Shown: piece by piece, positions 1-8,496 of the stretch
Layout of the letters: every line of letters starts with the position of its first letter
How positions within the stretch are numbered: the first letter of the stretch is position 1
NCBI RefSeq assembly: GCF_018128905.1
Contig: NZ_CP063808.1
Span: 9,362,001 to 9,426,000, forward strand
Source of the DNA: Streptomyces sp. A2-16
GTDB taxonomy: Bacteria > Actinomycetota > Actinomycetes > Streptomycetales > Streptomycetaceae
Length of the DNA stretch: 64,000 bases
Direction of reading: 5' to 3'
Translations under genes and position numbers: made by a program
The notes under the pieces: model-generated
What the model was told of the DNA's origin: nothing
Databases searched by the model: none
Seen by the model: only the letters and a program-made list of their open reading frames with translations

Positions 1-2
1 CG

Positions 3-434
3 CCCTTCGACCCGTTCGACTACGACGAGTCCCTGCGCTACGTCGGCGTCAGAGGCGTCGAGGGTGCCCCCGGCGGCTGTGTGATCACACAGAGCGGATA
101 CATGCCGAGCGACGGTGCCGTGATGCGGGCGATATCGGCGGGCACCAGCGCCTACGGGGTGTACTTCAACGCCAAGGGCGGCACCTTCGGCACCCTGGCC
201 CGCGACGGCGAGATCGTCGCGAGCGACGAGATCCACATCGGGCCGCACGACTCGGACCCGGACGCCTACTGGACGTTCCGTTTCTGGCAGCGCAAGCACG
301 CGTTCCCCCACGACGCCGACGTCCTCGCCTACTGCTGCGCCGCGGCCGGTCTGCGGATCAGCGACGGGCGCGACGTGGCCGACGGCGAGACCGCGCGCCG
401 CTGGGTCCCCCTGCCGACGCGGCTTCAACGCTGA
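3..434 (+). CDS. Partial hypothetical protein (C-terminal part; 5' end outside window)
   Basis: The frame is open from base 3 to a TGA at 432-434 with strong G/C third-position bias, so this is the 3' end of a gene whose start lies left of the window. The visible part reads PFDPFDYDESLRYVGVRG and later a segment ending RWVPLPTRLQR. An internal GTG at 81 could be mistaken for a start, but coding character continues upstream of it. The W/F-rich layout recalls the actinobacterial DUF6461-type hypothetical proteins, but I cannot confirm that. No catalytic motif is visible. It converges on the methyltransferase gene, leaving about 70 bp between the two stops. Confidence 0.6.
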   Translation, partial: PFDPFDYDESLRYVGVRGVEGAPGGCVITQSGYMPSDGAVMRAISAGTSAYGVYFNAKGGTFGTLARDGEIVASDEIHIGPHDSDPDAYWTFRFWQRKHAFPHDADVLAYCCAAAGLRISDGRDVADGETARRWVPLPTRLQR

Positions 435-506
435 CCGCGAGACCACCGGGAGCGGCACGGGCTGCGCGGCCCACTCGGCCAGGTAGCCCACTGGCCCGCT
501 AACCCG

Positions 507-1232
507 CTACGGCCGCCGCGCCACGAAAACCAGCTCCCTGCCCGGCCGGTCCGGCGCCCCCCGTACGTCCTCCACCACGAACCCCCGCGCGCCCAGCTCC
601 GCCTCGATCTCCGCCCGCTCCCGAAAGCGCAGGGTCGAGTCCGAGGTCAGCGTCCGCCCGTCCGAGGCGAACACATACGTCCACCGGAAGGTCACCAACT
701 GCCCGTCCACACCGGTGACGTCGACCCAGCTCTCCACCACCCCGGCACCGGGCACGTCCGTCACGGCGTACGACGACTCCCGGTTCCACTCCTCCCAGGC
801 CCGCCGCGCCGGGTCCCGCGTCTCGAACACCAGGCGCCCACCTCGCCGCAGCGCCGCGTACGCGCCCCGCAGCGTCGTGCGCCACGCGTCCGCTCCTACG
901 ATCTGCTGGGCGACGTTGGCCGTCATGGTCACCAGGTCGACACACAGCGGCGGGAGTCCGGACGCGTCCCCATGGATCCAGCGCACCCGCTCGCTCCCCG
1001 GCTTCCCCCGGGCCACGTCGAGCGACGCCAGGGCGGGATCGACGCCGACGACCTCGACGCCCCGACCGGCCAGCAGCAGCGCGAACACCCCTGTCCCACA
1101 GCCGACGTCCAGCACCCGCCGCGCCCCGAACTCCTCCACCATGCGGAGGTACGCGACGAGGTCCCCGCGATCGGGATCGAGCGCGTCGTAGATCGCGGCG
1201 AGCCGCGGATGCGTGAAGCCTTCGTCAGCCAT
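507..1232 (-). CDS. Class I SAM-dependent methyltransferase
   Basis: A 241-aa protein starting MADEGFTH. It has the Rossmann SAM-binding motif I, LDVGCGTGVFALLL, at about residues 40-53, an acidic residue ending the second strand (VVGVDP), and a motif-II-like segment (CVDLVTMTANV) near residue 100. The substrate is not evident. The same frame is open upstream to 1610, but that stretch antisense-overlaps the HAD gene and lacks domain character, so I start at the ATG at 1232. The ATG overlaps the end of the upstream HAD gene by 8 bp, so the two are probably translationally coupled. It is the last gene of an RraA-HAD-methyltransferase unit. Confidence 0.85.
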   Translation of the reverse strand: MADEGFTHPRLAAIYDALDPDRGDLVAYLRMVEEFGARRVLDVGCGTGVFALLLAGRGVEVVGVDPALASLDVARGKPGSERVRWIHGDASGLPPLCVDLVTMTANVAQQIVGADAWRTTLRGAYAALRRGGRLVFETRDPARRAWEEWNRESSYAVTDVPGAGVVESWVDVTGVDGQLVTFRWTYVFASDGRTLTSDSTLRFRERAEIEAELGARGFVVEDVRGAPDRPGRELVFVARRP

Positions 1233-1773
1233 GCGGGCGACCGTAGGGGGAGCGGGTCTCGGGCGACCACTCGATATCACCTGCCGCCTCCCCCGCGATC
1301 CACCGCTCCAGCACCGCGAAGTCCCCTTCGGTGAGGCCGACTTGGTGGTGCACTCGGTGCAGAAGCGCCCGCCCGGGATGCCGGTCCGCCACCCAGGCCC
1401 GGTCGACGTCGGTGATCTCGTCATCAACCCAGACGAACGCCCGCCCGGCCGCCCAGGAGACGAGGGGGCGGGTCTTCCAGTGCAGGCCCGCCTCCACCTC
1501 CTCGTCGTCCGAGTCCGGCCAGTCCACGAGCGGCAGGCGGGGCAGCCCGAGCCACGGCGCCAGATCAGAGTTGGCGTCGTCCCCCCAGGTCGTGGCCCAC
1601 ACCAGCGCACAGCCCAGCGACGTCAGACGCGCGCCGAGCACGGGATCGACCCGGCTCAGCAGCGGATGGTCGGCGACCGTCCCGGGCAGCGGAAAGGCCG
1701 GCTCGTACAGCGGATACGGCCCCGCCGCCCCGAACGGCACCACCGTCCCGTCGACATCCAGAAAGAGAAGCAC
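1225..1773 (-). CDS. HAD-like hydrolase
   Basis: The protein is about 182 aa. HAD motif I, LFLDVDGTV, lies at the extreme N-terminus, giving the nucleophile and acid/base aspartates. A later DEITDVD-like acidic segment could supply motif IV. The family hydrolyses phosphoesters; no substrate can be assigned. A TTG at 1785 extends the frame four codons, but the GTG at 1773 sits right after a GAGG and just downstream of the RraA TGA, so GTG is preferred. The 3' end overlaps the methyltransferase start by 8 bp. Confidence 0.8.
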   Translation of the reverse strand: MLLFLDVDGTVVPFGAAGPYPLYEPAFPLPGTVADHPLLSRVDPVLGARLTSLGCALVWATTWGDDANSDLAPWLGLPRLPLVDWPDSDDEEVEAGLHWKTRPLVSWAAGRAFVWVDDEITDVDRAWVADRHPGRALLHRVHHQVGLTEGDFAVLERWIAGEAAGDIEWSPETRSPYGRPHG

Positions 1774-1774
1774 C

Positions 1775-2398
1775 TCAGCCCTCAAAGCCGCCCTCCGCGA
1801 GGAGTTCGTCGATGCGAGCCCGATGTGCCGCCTCCCACGCGTCGAGGGACTCCGCCGCCTCCTTCGCCAGCTTGGCGCGGGCGGCCGCGAGGATGTCGGA
1901 CCGGCGGGCGGCGGGGACGGACACGACGCCCTCCTCGTCGGCGACCATCACGTCCCCGGCCTCGACCGGCACCCCACCGCACCGCACCCGCCCGCCCAGC
2001 GGCGCCACGGCCCGCTTCGCGCCCGGGATCGGGATGACCCCCCGGGCGAACACCGGGAACCCAGCCTCCCGCACCTCGGCGAGGTCGCGGATCAGCCCGT
2101 CGAGGACGAACCCGGCGATTCCCCGCCGCTGCGCGACCGCGCACACGTTCCCGCCGGCCAGGGCGTAGTCGAGGTCCCCGGACTCGACCACGATCACCGA
2201 GCCGGCCGGCGCCCGGTGGATCGCCGCGTGCAGCATGAGGTTGTCGCCGGGAGGGCACCGTACGGTGAAGGCCGGCCCCGCGACCCTCGGCACCGGCCCC
2301 CACAGCGGCCGGATCCCGATGTCCATGACCTGGTCACGGCCGAGCAGATCGGCCAGGGTGGTCGTGGGAATGTCCGCAAACTCGGTGGTCTCGATCAC
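1775..2398 (-). CDS. RraA-family protein (HMG/CHA aldolase or oxaloacetate decarboxylase type)
   Basis: A 207-aa protein with the RraA/dimethylmenaquinone-methyltransferase-like fold throughout. It shows an N-terminal LADLLGRDQVMD segment, PPGDNLMLHAAI, and a metal-site region GFVLDGLIRDLAEVREAGFPVFARG at about residues 95-120. In aldolase members of the family the G-x-R-D residues bind metal and pyruvate-type substrate, and R/D are present here (LIRD). It could be a class II pyruvate aldolase/decarboxylase rather than an RNase E regulator, since Streptomyces RraA-like proteins are usually the former. GTG start; first gene of the coupled minus-strand operon. Confidence 0.8.
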   Translation of the reverse strand: MIETTEFADIPTTTLADLLGRDQVMDIGIRPLWGPVPRVAGPAFTVRCPPGDNLMLHAAIHRAPAGSVIVVESGDLDYALAGGNVCAVAQRRGIAGFVLDGLIRDLAEVREAGFPVFARGVIPIPGAKRAVAPLGGRVRCGGVPVEAGDVMVADEEGVVSVPAARRSDILAAARAKLAKEAAESLDAWEAAHRARIDELLAEGGFEG

Positions 2399-2421
2399 GC
2401 CCGGGACGTTACCGTGCGTGC

Positions 2422-2510
2422 ATGACTGCCGGGTCGGCCTTGTGCCGTGAGCGAGTTGGGTGCCCGGCCTCTGAATGAGGCCCGGGCGGGCCAGGAGCCC
2501 GCCCCTTTCT
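2422..2510 (+). promoter_or_regulatory. Possible attenuator: mini-ORF followed by a terminator-like hairpin
   Basis: An 18-codon ORF (2422-2478, beginning MTAGSALCRERV, two Cys codons) is followed by a perfect stem GGGCGGGC/GCCCGCCC (2484-2491 and 2497-2504, 5-nt loop) and then CTTTCT. It lies 55 bp before the start of the downstream oxidoreductase gene on the same strand. The layout resembles leader-peptide attenuation. There is no promoter or homology evidence, so this is speculative. Confidence 0.25.
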
Positions 2511-2565
2511 CTCCGCCTTCGTCTCCATCAAGACCAGCGAAGACCAGTGAGAGAAAGAAGAGAGA

Positions 2566-3408
2566 GTGCCCAACCCCTTCCAGGACTTCAACCAACGGAT
2601 CATCGACGAGTTCCGCGCGAACCACGGCCGCGTCGGCGGCCCCTTCGAGGGCGGACGACTGATCCTCCTCACCACCACCGGCGCCCGCACCGGCACCCCG
2701 CACACCACCCCCGTCGGCTACCTCCCCGACGGCGGCGACCGCATCCTCGTGATCGCCTCGGCCGGCGGCTCGCCCCGCCACCCCGACTGGTACCGCAATC
2801 TCGTCGCGCACCCTCAAGTGACCGTGGAGAGCGGAGTGTTCACCTACGAGGCGCGGGCGGTCGTCCTGGTGGGCGAGGAACGGGACCGGGCGTTCGCGCG
2901 GGCCGTGGAGTCGGACCGCGGCTGGGCGGCGTACCAGGAGAAGACGGAGCGCGTCATCCCCGTGGTCGCCCTGCACGAGATCGCCCGACCCGGCCCGCCG
3001 AACATCAACGCCTCCTCCCCGGGCGAGGCCATCAGGCTCGTCCATGACGTCTTCCGCCGCGAACTCGCCCTGATCCGCGAGGAGATGGCGACAGGCGGCT
3101 CGACCTTGGGCGCCCAGCTCCGCGTCAACTGCCTGACGCTCTGCCAGGGCCTGCACAACCACCACTCCGGCGAGGACCAGGCGATGTTCCCGTTCCTGGC
3201 CGAGCGCCACCCGGAGGCCGCGCCGGCCCTCGCGCGTCTGCGCGCCGAGCACGAGCACATCGCGGCGCTGGTCGAGGAGTTGCGCAAGGCACTCGCCGAC
3301 AGCGACCCCGCCTCCGTGCGCTCGGAGGTCACCCGCCTCACGACCGATCTGGAGGCCCATCTGACGTACGAGGAGGAGCAGTTGCTCCCGCTCCTCGACC
3401 GCGTCTGA
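2566..3408 (+). CDS. Deazaflavin-dependent oxidoreductase (DDN-like) fused to hemerythrin domain
   Basis: A 280-aa two-domain protein. Residues ~1-130 match the F420/quinone-reductase 'nitroreductase' family (DUF385, Ddn-like), with LTTTGARTGTPHTTPVGYL and HPDWYRNLVAHPQVTVE. Residues ~150-280 are a hemerythrin-like HHE domain (CQGLHNHHSGEDQAMFP, LRAEHEHI, HLTYEEEQLLPLL) that supplies the His/Glu ligands of a di-iron site. The likely role is redox or oxygen/NO handling using F420H2. GTG start preceded by GAAGAGAG. It converges on the HelD gene, with a palindrome-rich terminator between. Confidence 0.85.
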   Translation: MPNPFQDFNQRIIDEFRANHGRVGGPFEGGRLILLTTTGARTGTPHTTPVGYLPDGGDRILVIASAGGSPRHPDWYRNLVAHPQVTVESGVFTYEARAVVLVGEERDRAFARAVESDRGWAAYQEKTERVIPVVALHEIARPGPPNINASSPGEAIRLVHDVFRRELALIREEMATGGSTLGAQLRVNCLTLCQGLHNHHSGEDQAMFPFLAERHPEAAPALARLRAEHEHIAALVEELRKALADSDPASVRSEVTRLTTDLEAHLTYEEEQLLPLLDRV

Positions 3409-3417
3409 TCCACCTGC

Positions 3418-3481
3418 GGGCGGCCGCCCCGTTTCCACCCGCGGGGCGGCCGCCCCTGACCCACCCGCGGGCGGCCGCCCC
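3418..3481. terminator. Triple GC palindrome, probable bidirectional terminator
   Basis: Three copies of the palindromic core GGGCGGCCGCCCC lie at 3418-3430, 3443-3456 and 3469-3481 between the convergent genes ending at 3408 and 3485. Any two copies can pair, giving very stable alternative hairpins. There is no T-tract, as is common in Streptomyces. Confidence 0.6.
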
Positions 3482-3484
3482 GCG

Positions 3485-5548
3485 CTAGAACGGCAGCGGC
3501 CGCCCGTGCACCACCACCAGCCGTGACACCGCCCGGGTCAGCACGACGTACAGCCGGTGCAGCCCCCGTTCCTCCGCCTCCGCGATCGCGGCGGGCTCGA
3601 CGGCCACGACATGGTCGTACTCAAGTCCCTTGACCGCACTGGCCGGTACGACGCTCACCCGGGCACCGAGCTCGTCCGGTCCGGCGTTGGCGATCCCGGC
3701 CGCGTCGAGTGCCCGCCGTACGCGTTCCACGTCGGCGTCGGCCGCGACGACCCCCACGGACCCCTCATGGCCGAGCGACTCCCGTACGGCATCCACGACC
3801 GCGCCCGTCGGATCGTCCGCGTCCGCCGCCCTGATGCTCAACTCTCCGTCCCCGCGCAGGGACCGCCCCTCCGGCACCCGCACGTCCAGCCGGTCGAGCA
3901 GCCGGTTGGCGAGCGCTACGACGGCCTGCGGCACCCGGAACCCGAGGGTCAGCGGTACCACGGCCGCGTCCGGCTTGCCGAGGTGCCGCAGGACGGTGTG
4001 CCACGAGCGGGCCGCCCAGGGTGTGGTCCCCTGCGCCAGGTCGCCGAGCACGGTGACCGACCCGAAACGCGCCCGGCGTGCGATGGCCCGGCACTCCATC
4101 GGGGACAGGTCCTGCGCCTCGTCGACGACGAGATGGCCGTACCCCTCGGGGTGCTCCATCAGCCCGGCGACCTCGTCGAGCAGCACCAGATCGGCGGCCG
4201 ACCAGCGTGCCGACTTCCACGACCGCGGCGGCTTGGCCCACAACAGGCGCTCCTGCTCCTCGACTTCGAGGATCCCGTCGGCGGCGGATGCCAACTCCGC
4301 GCGATCAGAGAGCAGTTCGGCAACGACCTCCTCGGGCCGCACCTTGGGCCACACGGCGTCGAGGAACTCCTTGAGCGCCCTTGCCCTCGACACCCGTTGC
4401 ACCCAGGCGCCGTTCTGCGGCCCGGCCCGCCGTTCGGCCTGCATCTGCACACTGCGCACCACCCGGCTGCGCACCCGCTCCCGCCCGGTCAGGTACGGCG
4501 GTTCCTCCTGCCGTACGTCCGTCACGATCCGCGCGAGTTCACCGGCGCCGACCCTCCAGTGGTACGAACCGTCCTTGATCTCGACGGAGTCGACCCGTGC
4601 GGTCGACACCCGCGCGTACAGCGCCCGGCGCAGCACCTCCGCCATCCGTGGATCGTGCTTGAGGGCGGCGGTGGCGCGGGAGTCGGTGCCGGTGACGGGA
4701 TGGCGGGCGATCTCGTCCTGGAGCGTGGACTGCCGCACGCCGCTCTCGCCGAGCGCGGGCAGCACCTGGGAGATGTAGGAGAGAAAGGTCCGGTTGGGCC
4801 CGAGGACCAGCAGTCCCCCGCGTCGCATCCGCTGCGGGTAGGTGTACAGCAGGTAGGCGGCCCGGTGCAGCCCCACGGCGGTCTTGCCCGTCCCGGGAGC
4901 CCCCTGGACGCACACGGAGAGGGCGAGGTCGCCCCGTACGAGATCGTCCTGCTCGGGCTGGATGGTGGCGGCGATGTCCCGCATGGGTCCGACGCGGGGC
5001 CGTTCGATCTCCCGGGTGACGATATCGCTGACCTGCGGAGTCTCCCCGTCGCCCAGGGACTCGTCCTCCAGTGCGGTGAGGTCGGCGGAGTCGCCCTGGC
5101 TCCCCGGAGCCCACCCGAACCGCCGCCGCACGGCGACGCCCTGCGGATCACGGGCGCTCGCCTGGTAGAAGGCTCGGGAGACGGGCGCACGCCAGTCGAC
5201 GACGAGGGGCGGGGCGGCGGGATGCTCGGTGATCCGCAGCCGGCCGAGGTGATACGCCTGCCCGGCATGCTCCCCCTTGCCGAACTCCAACTTGCCGAAG
5301 AACAGGGGCCCTTCGGGCAGCTCCCGCATCTCCTTGGCCTGACTGCGCAGCTGGCACCCGAGGACTTCGGCGTCCGCCCCGGAGGCGGAGACGTCCTCAC
5401 CGACGACGACCTGCTCCTGAGCACCCTCGACCATGGCGGCGAGGGCGGTCCGGCAGCGGTCGTGGTGGGCGCGCTCGCGATGCAGGGACTCTTTCAGGGC
5501 GGGAAGGGCGGAGGGAGCGTCGGAGAGATCGGGGTCGGCTGACGTCAT
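3485..5548 (-). CDS. helD: HelD-family ATPase (RNA polymerase-recycling motor)
   Basis: A 687-aa SF1-helicase-like ATPase. The N-terminal coiled-coil (LHRERAHHDRCRTALAAMV, residues ~21-40) fits the arm that enters the RNAP secondary channel in HelD proteins. It is followed by VVDWRAPVSRAFYQ, Walker A GAPGTGKT (216-223) and a Walker B VVDEAQDL segment. UvrD-like C-terminal motifs include SVVPASAVKGLEYDHVV and LYVVLTRAVSRLVVVHG. HelD releases stalled RNAP from DNA; the rifamycin-protective variant HelR belongs to the same family. I see no rifamycin-associated inverted repeat upstream, so a HelR role is not supported. It lies 63 bp downstream of the TetR gene, with its own AT-rich promoter. Confidence 0.85.
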   Translation of the reverse strand: MTSADPDLSDAPSALPALKESLHRERAHHDRCRTALAAMVEGAQEQVVVGEDVSASGADAEVLGCQLRSQAKEMRELPEGPLFFGKLEFGKGEHAGQAYHLGRLRITEHPAAPPLVVDWRAPVSRAFYQASARDPQGVAVRRRFGWAPGSQGDSADLTALEDESLGDGETPQVSDIVTREIERPRVGPMRDIAATIQPEQDDLVRGDLALSVCVQGAPGTGKTAVGLHRAAYLLYTYPQRMRRGGLLVLGPNRTFLSYISQVLPALGESGVRQSTLQDEIARHPVTGTDSRATAALKHDPRMAEVLRRALYARVSTARVDSVEIKDGSYHWRVGAGELARIVTDVRQEEPPYLTGRERVRSRVVRSVQMQAERRAGPQNGAWVQRVSRARALKEFLDAVWPKVRPEEVVAELLSDRAELASAADGILEVEEQERLLWAKPPRSWKSARWSAADLVLLDEVAGLMEHPEGYGHLVVDEAQDLSPMECRAIARRARFGSVTVLGDLAQGTTPWAARSWHTVLRHLGKPDAAVVPLTLGFRVPQAVVALANRLLDRLDVRVPEGRSLRGDGELSIRAADADDPTGAVVDAVRESLGHEGSVGVVAADADVERVRRALDAAGIANAGPDELGARVSVVPASAVKGLEYDHVVAVEPAAIAEAEERGLHRLYVVLTRAVSRLVVVHGRPLPF

Positions 5549-5572
5549 GGGGACGAGCGTACGCGAGAAAAC

Positions 5573-5594
5573 GTAACCGGGTTAAATATTTTAC
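5573..5594. promoter_or_regulatory. Probable operator/promoter ahead of helD
   Basis: TAACC-G-GGTTA (5574-5584) is a perfect inverted repeat, and GTAA...TTAC arms frame it (5573-5594). It sits in the only AT-rich patch (TTAAATATTTTAC) between the TetR stop and the helD start. Read on the minus strand it provides a TAAAAT -10-like box. The adjacent TetR is the natural candidate to bind it. Confidence 0.45.
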
Positions 5595-5611
5595 TGTCGC
5601 TCATGTCTCGT

Positions 5612-6229
5612 TCAGCGGAGCCAGGGCAACCCGTCCGCCAGCACGCCGAACGCCCGCTCGGCCGCGACGACGGCATCCCGCCGCACGTCTTCCACCGCCT
5701 CTCCCTTGGCGATCCGCCGCCAGTTCTCCATCGCGAGAATCCGCCGCACGGCGATGATCTGCCCGGCGGCCAGCCGCGCATCGAGATCACCCCCGAGCGC
5801 CACGGCGAGCGCGGCCTCCTGCCGCTCGATGTGACCGTGAGCACGGGCGACGAGGGAGGGAGTGCCGTAGAGAAGCCTGTGAAAGGCGAGAACCTGGGGA
5901 TGATCACTGAGCCCGGTGACGGGATCGCCCCGCTCCAGCCCGTCCAGGAAATGCCGCCGCAGGGCGACGAGGGGAGGCTCGTCGGACCCGGCCACCACCC
6001 GCGCCGCCTCGTCCTCATGATCGGCGATCCGGTACAGGACGAGATCCTCCTTCGCCGGGAAGTACCGGAACAGGGTCGGCTTCGAGACCTCGGCCGCGGC
6101 GGCGATCTCAGCCACGGAGACAGCGTCGAACCCCTTCTCGAGAAACAGCCGGATGGCGACCTCGGAGAGGGTCTCGTACATCCGCCGCTTCTTGCGCTCA
6201 CGCAGGCCGGGGTGGGGCGTTTCGGTCAT
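5612..6229 (-). CDS. TetR-family transcriptional regulator
   Basis: A 205-aa protein with a standard TetR N-terminal helix-turn-helix (VAEIAAAAEVSKPTLFRYFPAKEDLV, about residues 40-65) and a helical C-terminal ligand domain of unknown specificity. Only 18 bp separate its ATG from the stop of the upstream kinase gene, so it may be co-transcribed with it. It is 63 bp upstream of helD on the same strand, and an inverted repeat in that gap suggests it regulates helD. No inducer can be inferred. Confidence 0.85.
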   Translation of the reverse strand: MTETPHPGLRERKKRRMYETLSEVAIRLFLEKGFDAVSVAEIAAAAEVSKPTLFRYFPAKEDLVLYRIADHEDEAARVVAGSDEPPLVALRRHFLDGLERGDPVTGLSDHPQVLAFHRLLYGTPSLVARAHGHIERQEAALAVALGGDLDARLAAGQIIAVRRILAMENWRRIAKGEAVEDVRRDAVVAAERAFGVLADGLPWLR

Positions 6230-6247
6230 GGGGCCGAGCGTACGGAA

Positions 6248-8209
6248 TCACGACGCCTTGAGCAGGGCGGGCGGTTTCGGTGCCCCCCGCCTCCGCAGCC
6301 CCAGAAAGCCCAAGGCGACGGACAGCGTCATCTCATACCCCTCGACAGTTCGCCGCACATTCGGAGCGTCCAGCGCGACCCCTGTGGTGATCCGGTCCAG
6401 GTCGACGTAAGCCGAGCGAATCTGCTCGATCCAGCGGTAGACACGCCAGTCCTGCTCCCATCCGGTGACACACCCGGAGGGGAGCTTCCTGCTCCAGCGC
6501 TCGAACATGCGCGTCCGCATCTCGGAGCGGGTCGGCGTCAGATGCAGATGACGTACGAGGTCGTACAGGGGATCGCCGATCATCCCCATCTCCCAGTCGA
6601 TGATCGTCAGTCCTCCCTGGCGTCCGGCACGCACCAGGTTCCAGGGATTGAGATCGCCGTGCAGCAGAACGGGAGTGCGCTCGGTCACCTCGTAGCGGCC
6701 GAGGACCTGGCGGAGCACATCACCGTCGGGCAGGCCCCGTTGCGCGGCGGCCGCCGCGGTCTCTGCGGGGAGTTCCTCGACGAAGTCGACGAGACGTCCG
6801 ACCAACCAGTGGTAGAAACTCTCCTTTGGCTGGTCATACGGCAGGGACGAGTGGTCCACCTGCGCAAGCGCGGCGAGTTCGTCGACGAGTTCATCCGCCT
6901 CGGCGGGCAGCAGCCCGAGCACGGGATGTTGCGGGGCTCGGTCCTCGGAGCCCTCGTACGTGTGGATCGCGAAGTGGCGCCCGCGATCGTCGTACCCCAG
7001 CGCCAGGATGCGCGACGCCCGGACCAGTGCACCGGACCGCTCGATCGCCTGGAGGACAGCGTGTTCAGCGAAGGGCCCCTGCTCGCGGCGAGGAGTTCCC
7101 GCGATCTGGCGACGGATCACCACAGGCTGTGAACAACGCTCCAGATGGACCACCGTGTTGAGATGGGCGGTCCCGCGGAAGACGCGGCCGGCCGGGGCGA
7201 GGCCCTCCGCAGCCAGCGCATGGCGCACCAACTCCGTTGAGAAGTCCGTCCGCTCCGGAACACGTTCGTCGCGCCGCCACTGGAACAACGTGGCCGGTAA
7301 CCGCTGGGCCTCCCTCGCGACACGTGCCGCCTGCCATCGGAACACCGCGTCAGCCGTCTCTTGCTCGGAAGGGATTTCGGCCATACCGAGCAGAGCGGCT
7401 GCGCTCTCCAGGGAGGTCCTGATGTCCCGGGCCGCCGCCATCAGCCGCTGTTCGTCGCAGGAGTCACCGAGCGACTTCGCCACCCGGGTCACTTCGTCAT
7501 AGGCGGCGTCGATGCGCTCGAATTCGACGTAGTACCGAAGGTCCCGGTCGAGACCTCTGTCAGCCAGGGGCCTCGTGCGCTCGGTCTCGGACTGCCACTG
7601 GTGGACGACGTCGTCCACCTGGTGCTCGGGATAACGCATCCGCACGACGTGGCTGGCAAGACCGTGCAGAGGGTCACCGTACGACGCGGAGGTCCAGTCA
7701 AGACGGGCCAACGAGAGCCTGGGGCCCTCCAGGACGATCACATTGTCCCGGGTGAGGTTCGTGAGCAGGAGTCCGTAGGGACGGCGGACCATCGATGGAA
7801 GTCGGTCGGTGAACCGGGTCAGTGTGTCGCCGGGCACACCGAGCACGGCGAACAGCCCGCTCATCGCCGTTCTGTCGGGGTCGAACATCCGCTGCCTCGC
7901 CCCGCGTACGAGCATGTCCAGGTAGGCCCTGCTGTCCTTCTCGTTCCGGGGCCATTCGACCGACAGTTCAGGCAGGGCCTGCTTGCGCACGAGGGCCAGT
8001 TGGGTGGACAACTTGGCCAGTGCGCCGACGACCAAGGGGTCGACGGGTTTGCCGGCTGGGCATGTCCTGGCCAGCACGTCGGCCCCCGGCCCGTGAGAGG
8101 CTCCCGGCACTCCTGCGGAGATCTCACTGATATATCCGTTCCGACGGAAGGCCCTGAGGACCTTTGCCCGGACTTCGTCACCACGGTCAGACCAAGGCCC
8201 GATGGCCAA
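6248..8209 (-). CDS. Tandem-domain APH/choline-kinase-like phosphotransferase with degenerate N-terminal half
   Basis: A 653-aa protein made of two aminoglycoside-phosphotransferase-type kinase domains. The C-terminal one looks active, with the Brenner motif VLLHGDLNPWN and the metal-binding IIDWE. The N-terminal one is truncated, with no recognisable N-lobe, and altered. Its catalytic loop reads LLLTNLTRDN (147-156) where the neighbouring paralogue has LLHTDLHRDN, so the catalytic Asp is Asn and both His residues are lost. LDWTSASYGDP replaces VDWELATYGDP. It is probably a kinase with a pseudokinase half. ATG start with GGGAG about 10 bp upstream. Substrate unknown. Confidence 0.8.
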   Translation of the reverse strand: MAIGPWSDRGDEVRAKVLRAFRRNGYISEISAGVPGASHGPGADVLARTCPAGKPVDPLVVGALAKLSTQLALVRKQALPELSVEWPRNEKDSRAYLDMLVRGARQRMFDPDRTAMSGLFAVLGVPGDTLTRFTDRLPSMVRRPYGLLLTNLTRDNVIVLEGPRLSLARLDWTSASYGDPLHGLASHVVRMRYPEHQVDDVVHQWQSETERTRPLADRGLDRDLRYYVEFERIDAAYDEVTRVAKSLGDSCDEQRLMAAARDIRTSLESAAALLGMAEIPSEQETADAVFRWQAARVAREAQRLPATLFQWRRDERVPERTDFSTELVRHALAAEGLAPAGRVFRGTAHLNTVVHLERCSQPVVIRRQIAGTPRREQGPFAEHAVLQAIERSGALVRASRILALGYDDRGRHFAIHTYEGSEDRAPQHPVLGLLPAEADELVDELAALAQVDHSSLPYDQPKESFYHWLVGRLVDFVEELPAETAAAAAQRGLPDGDVLRQVLGRYEVTERTPVLLHGDLNPWNLVRAGRQGGLTIIDWEMGMIGDPLYDLVRHLHLTPTRSEMRTRMFERWSRKLPSGCVTGWEQDWRVYRWIEQIRSAYVDLDRITTGVALDAPNVRRTVEGYEMTLSVALGFLGLRRRGAPKPPALLKAS

Positions 8210-8496
8210 CTAGGCTCCCGTAAACGCTAGTTTCACCACATCGCAAGCGATGCGCCCAGAAAATTGATGCACACCATAGCGGTGCGCGCCCCGTCGCACG
8301 GCCTCGATACGCTCTTTGGAGCGAGATACGAGGGGCCCTCCGGGATACGCCGGGTTTCTTAACGTCCGCGAGCCCGCTTCGTTACGTCACGAGGAGCCAC
8401 CACACCGAGTCGAACCACGCGCCTACGGCCTGAACTAACGTGTTCGGAGTCGTTCTTGGTGGATGCGGAAAACAGACCTGTCCGTCGTCCGATCTT
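8210..8496. other. Intergenic region between the two double kinases
   Basis: 287 bp without a credible ORF or RNA gene. Near the downstream kinase start it holds CATCGC-AA-GCGATG (perfect inverted repeat) and an AACTAG/CTAGTT pair separated by 13 nt. Either could be part of a minus-strand promoter/operator for the gene starting at 8209. Confidence 0.4.

Noticed and set aside
499..1610. Long overlapping minus-strand ORFs extending the methyltransferase upstream
   Set aside because: They run antisense or out of frame to the HAD gene and have no domain content; the real start is the ATG at 1232.
3557..5542. 661-aa plus-strand ORF opposite helD
   Set aside because: A composition shadow: high G+C opens the antisense frame. 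It is Pro/Gly/Arg-rich with no motifs, while the minus strand encodes intact HelD.
5549..5611. Rifamycin-associated element (RAE) that would mark helR
   Set aside because: The only inverted repeat is TAACC-G-GGTTA, which does not resemble the GC-rich RAE palindrome as I remember it.
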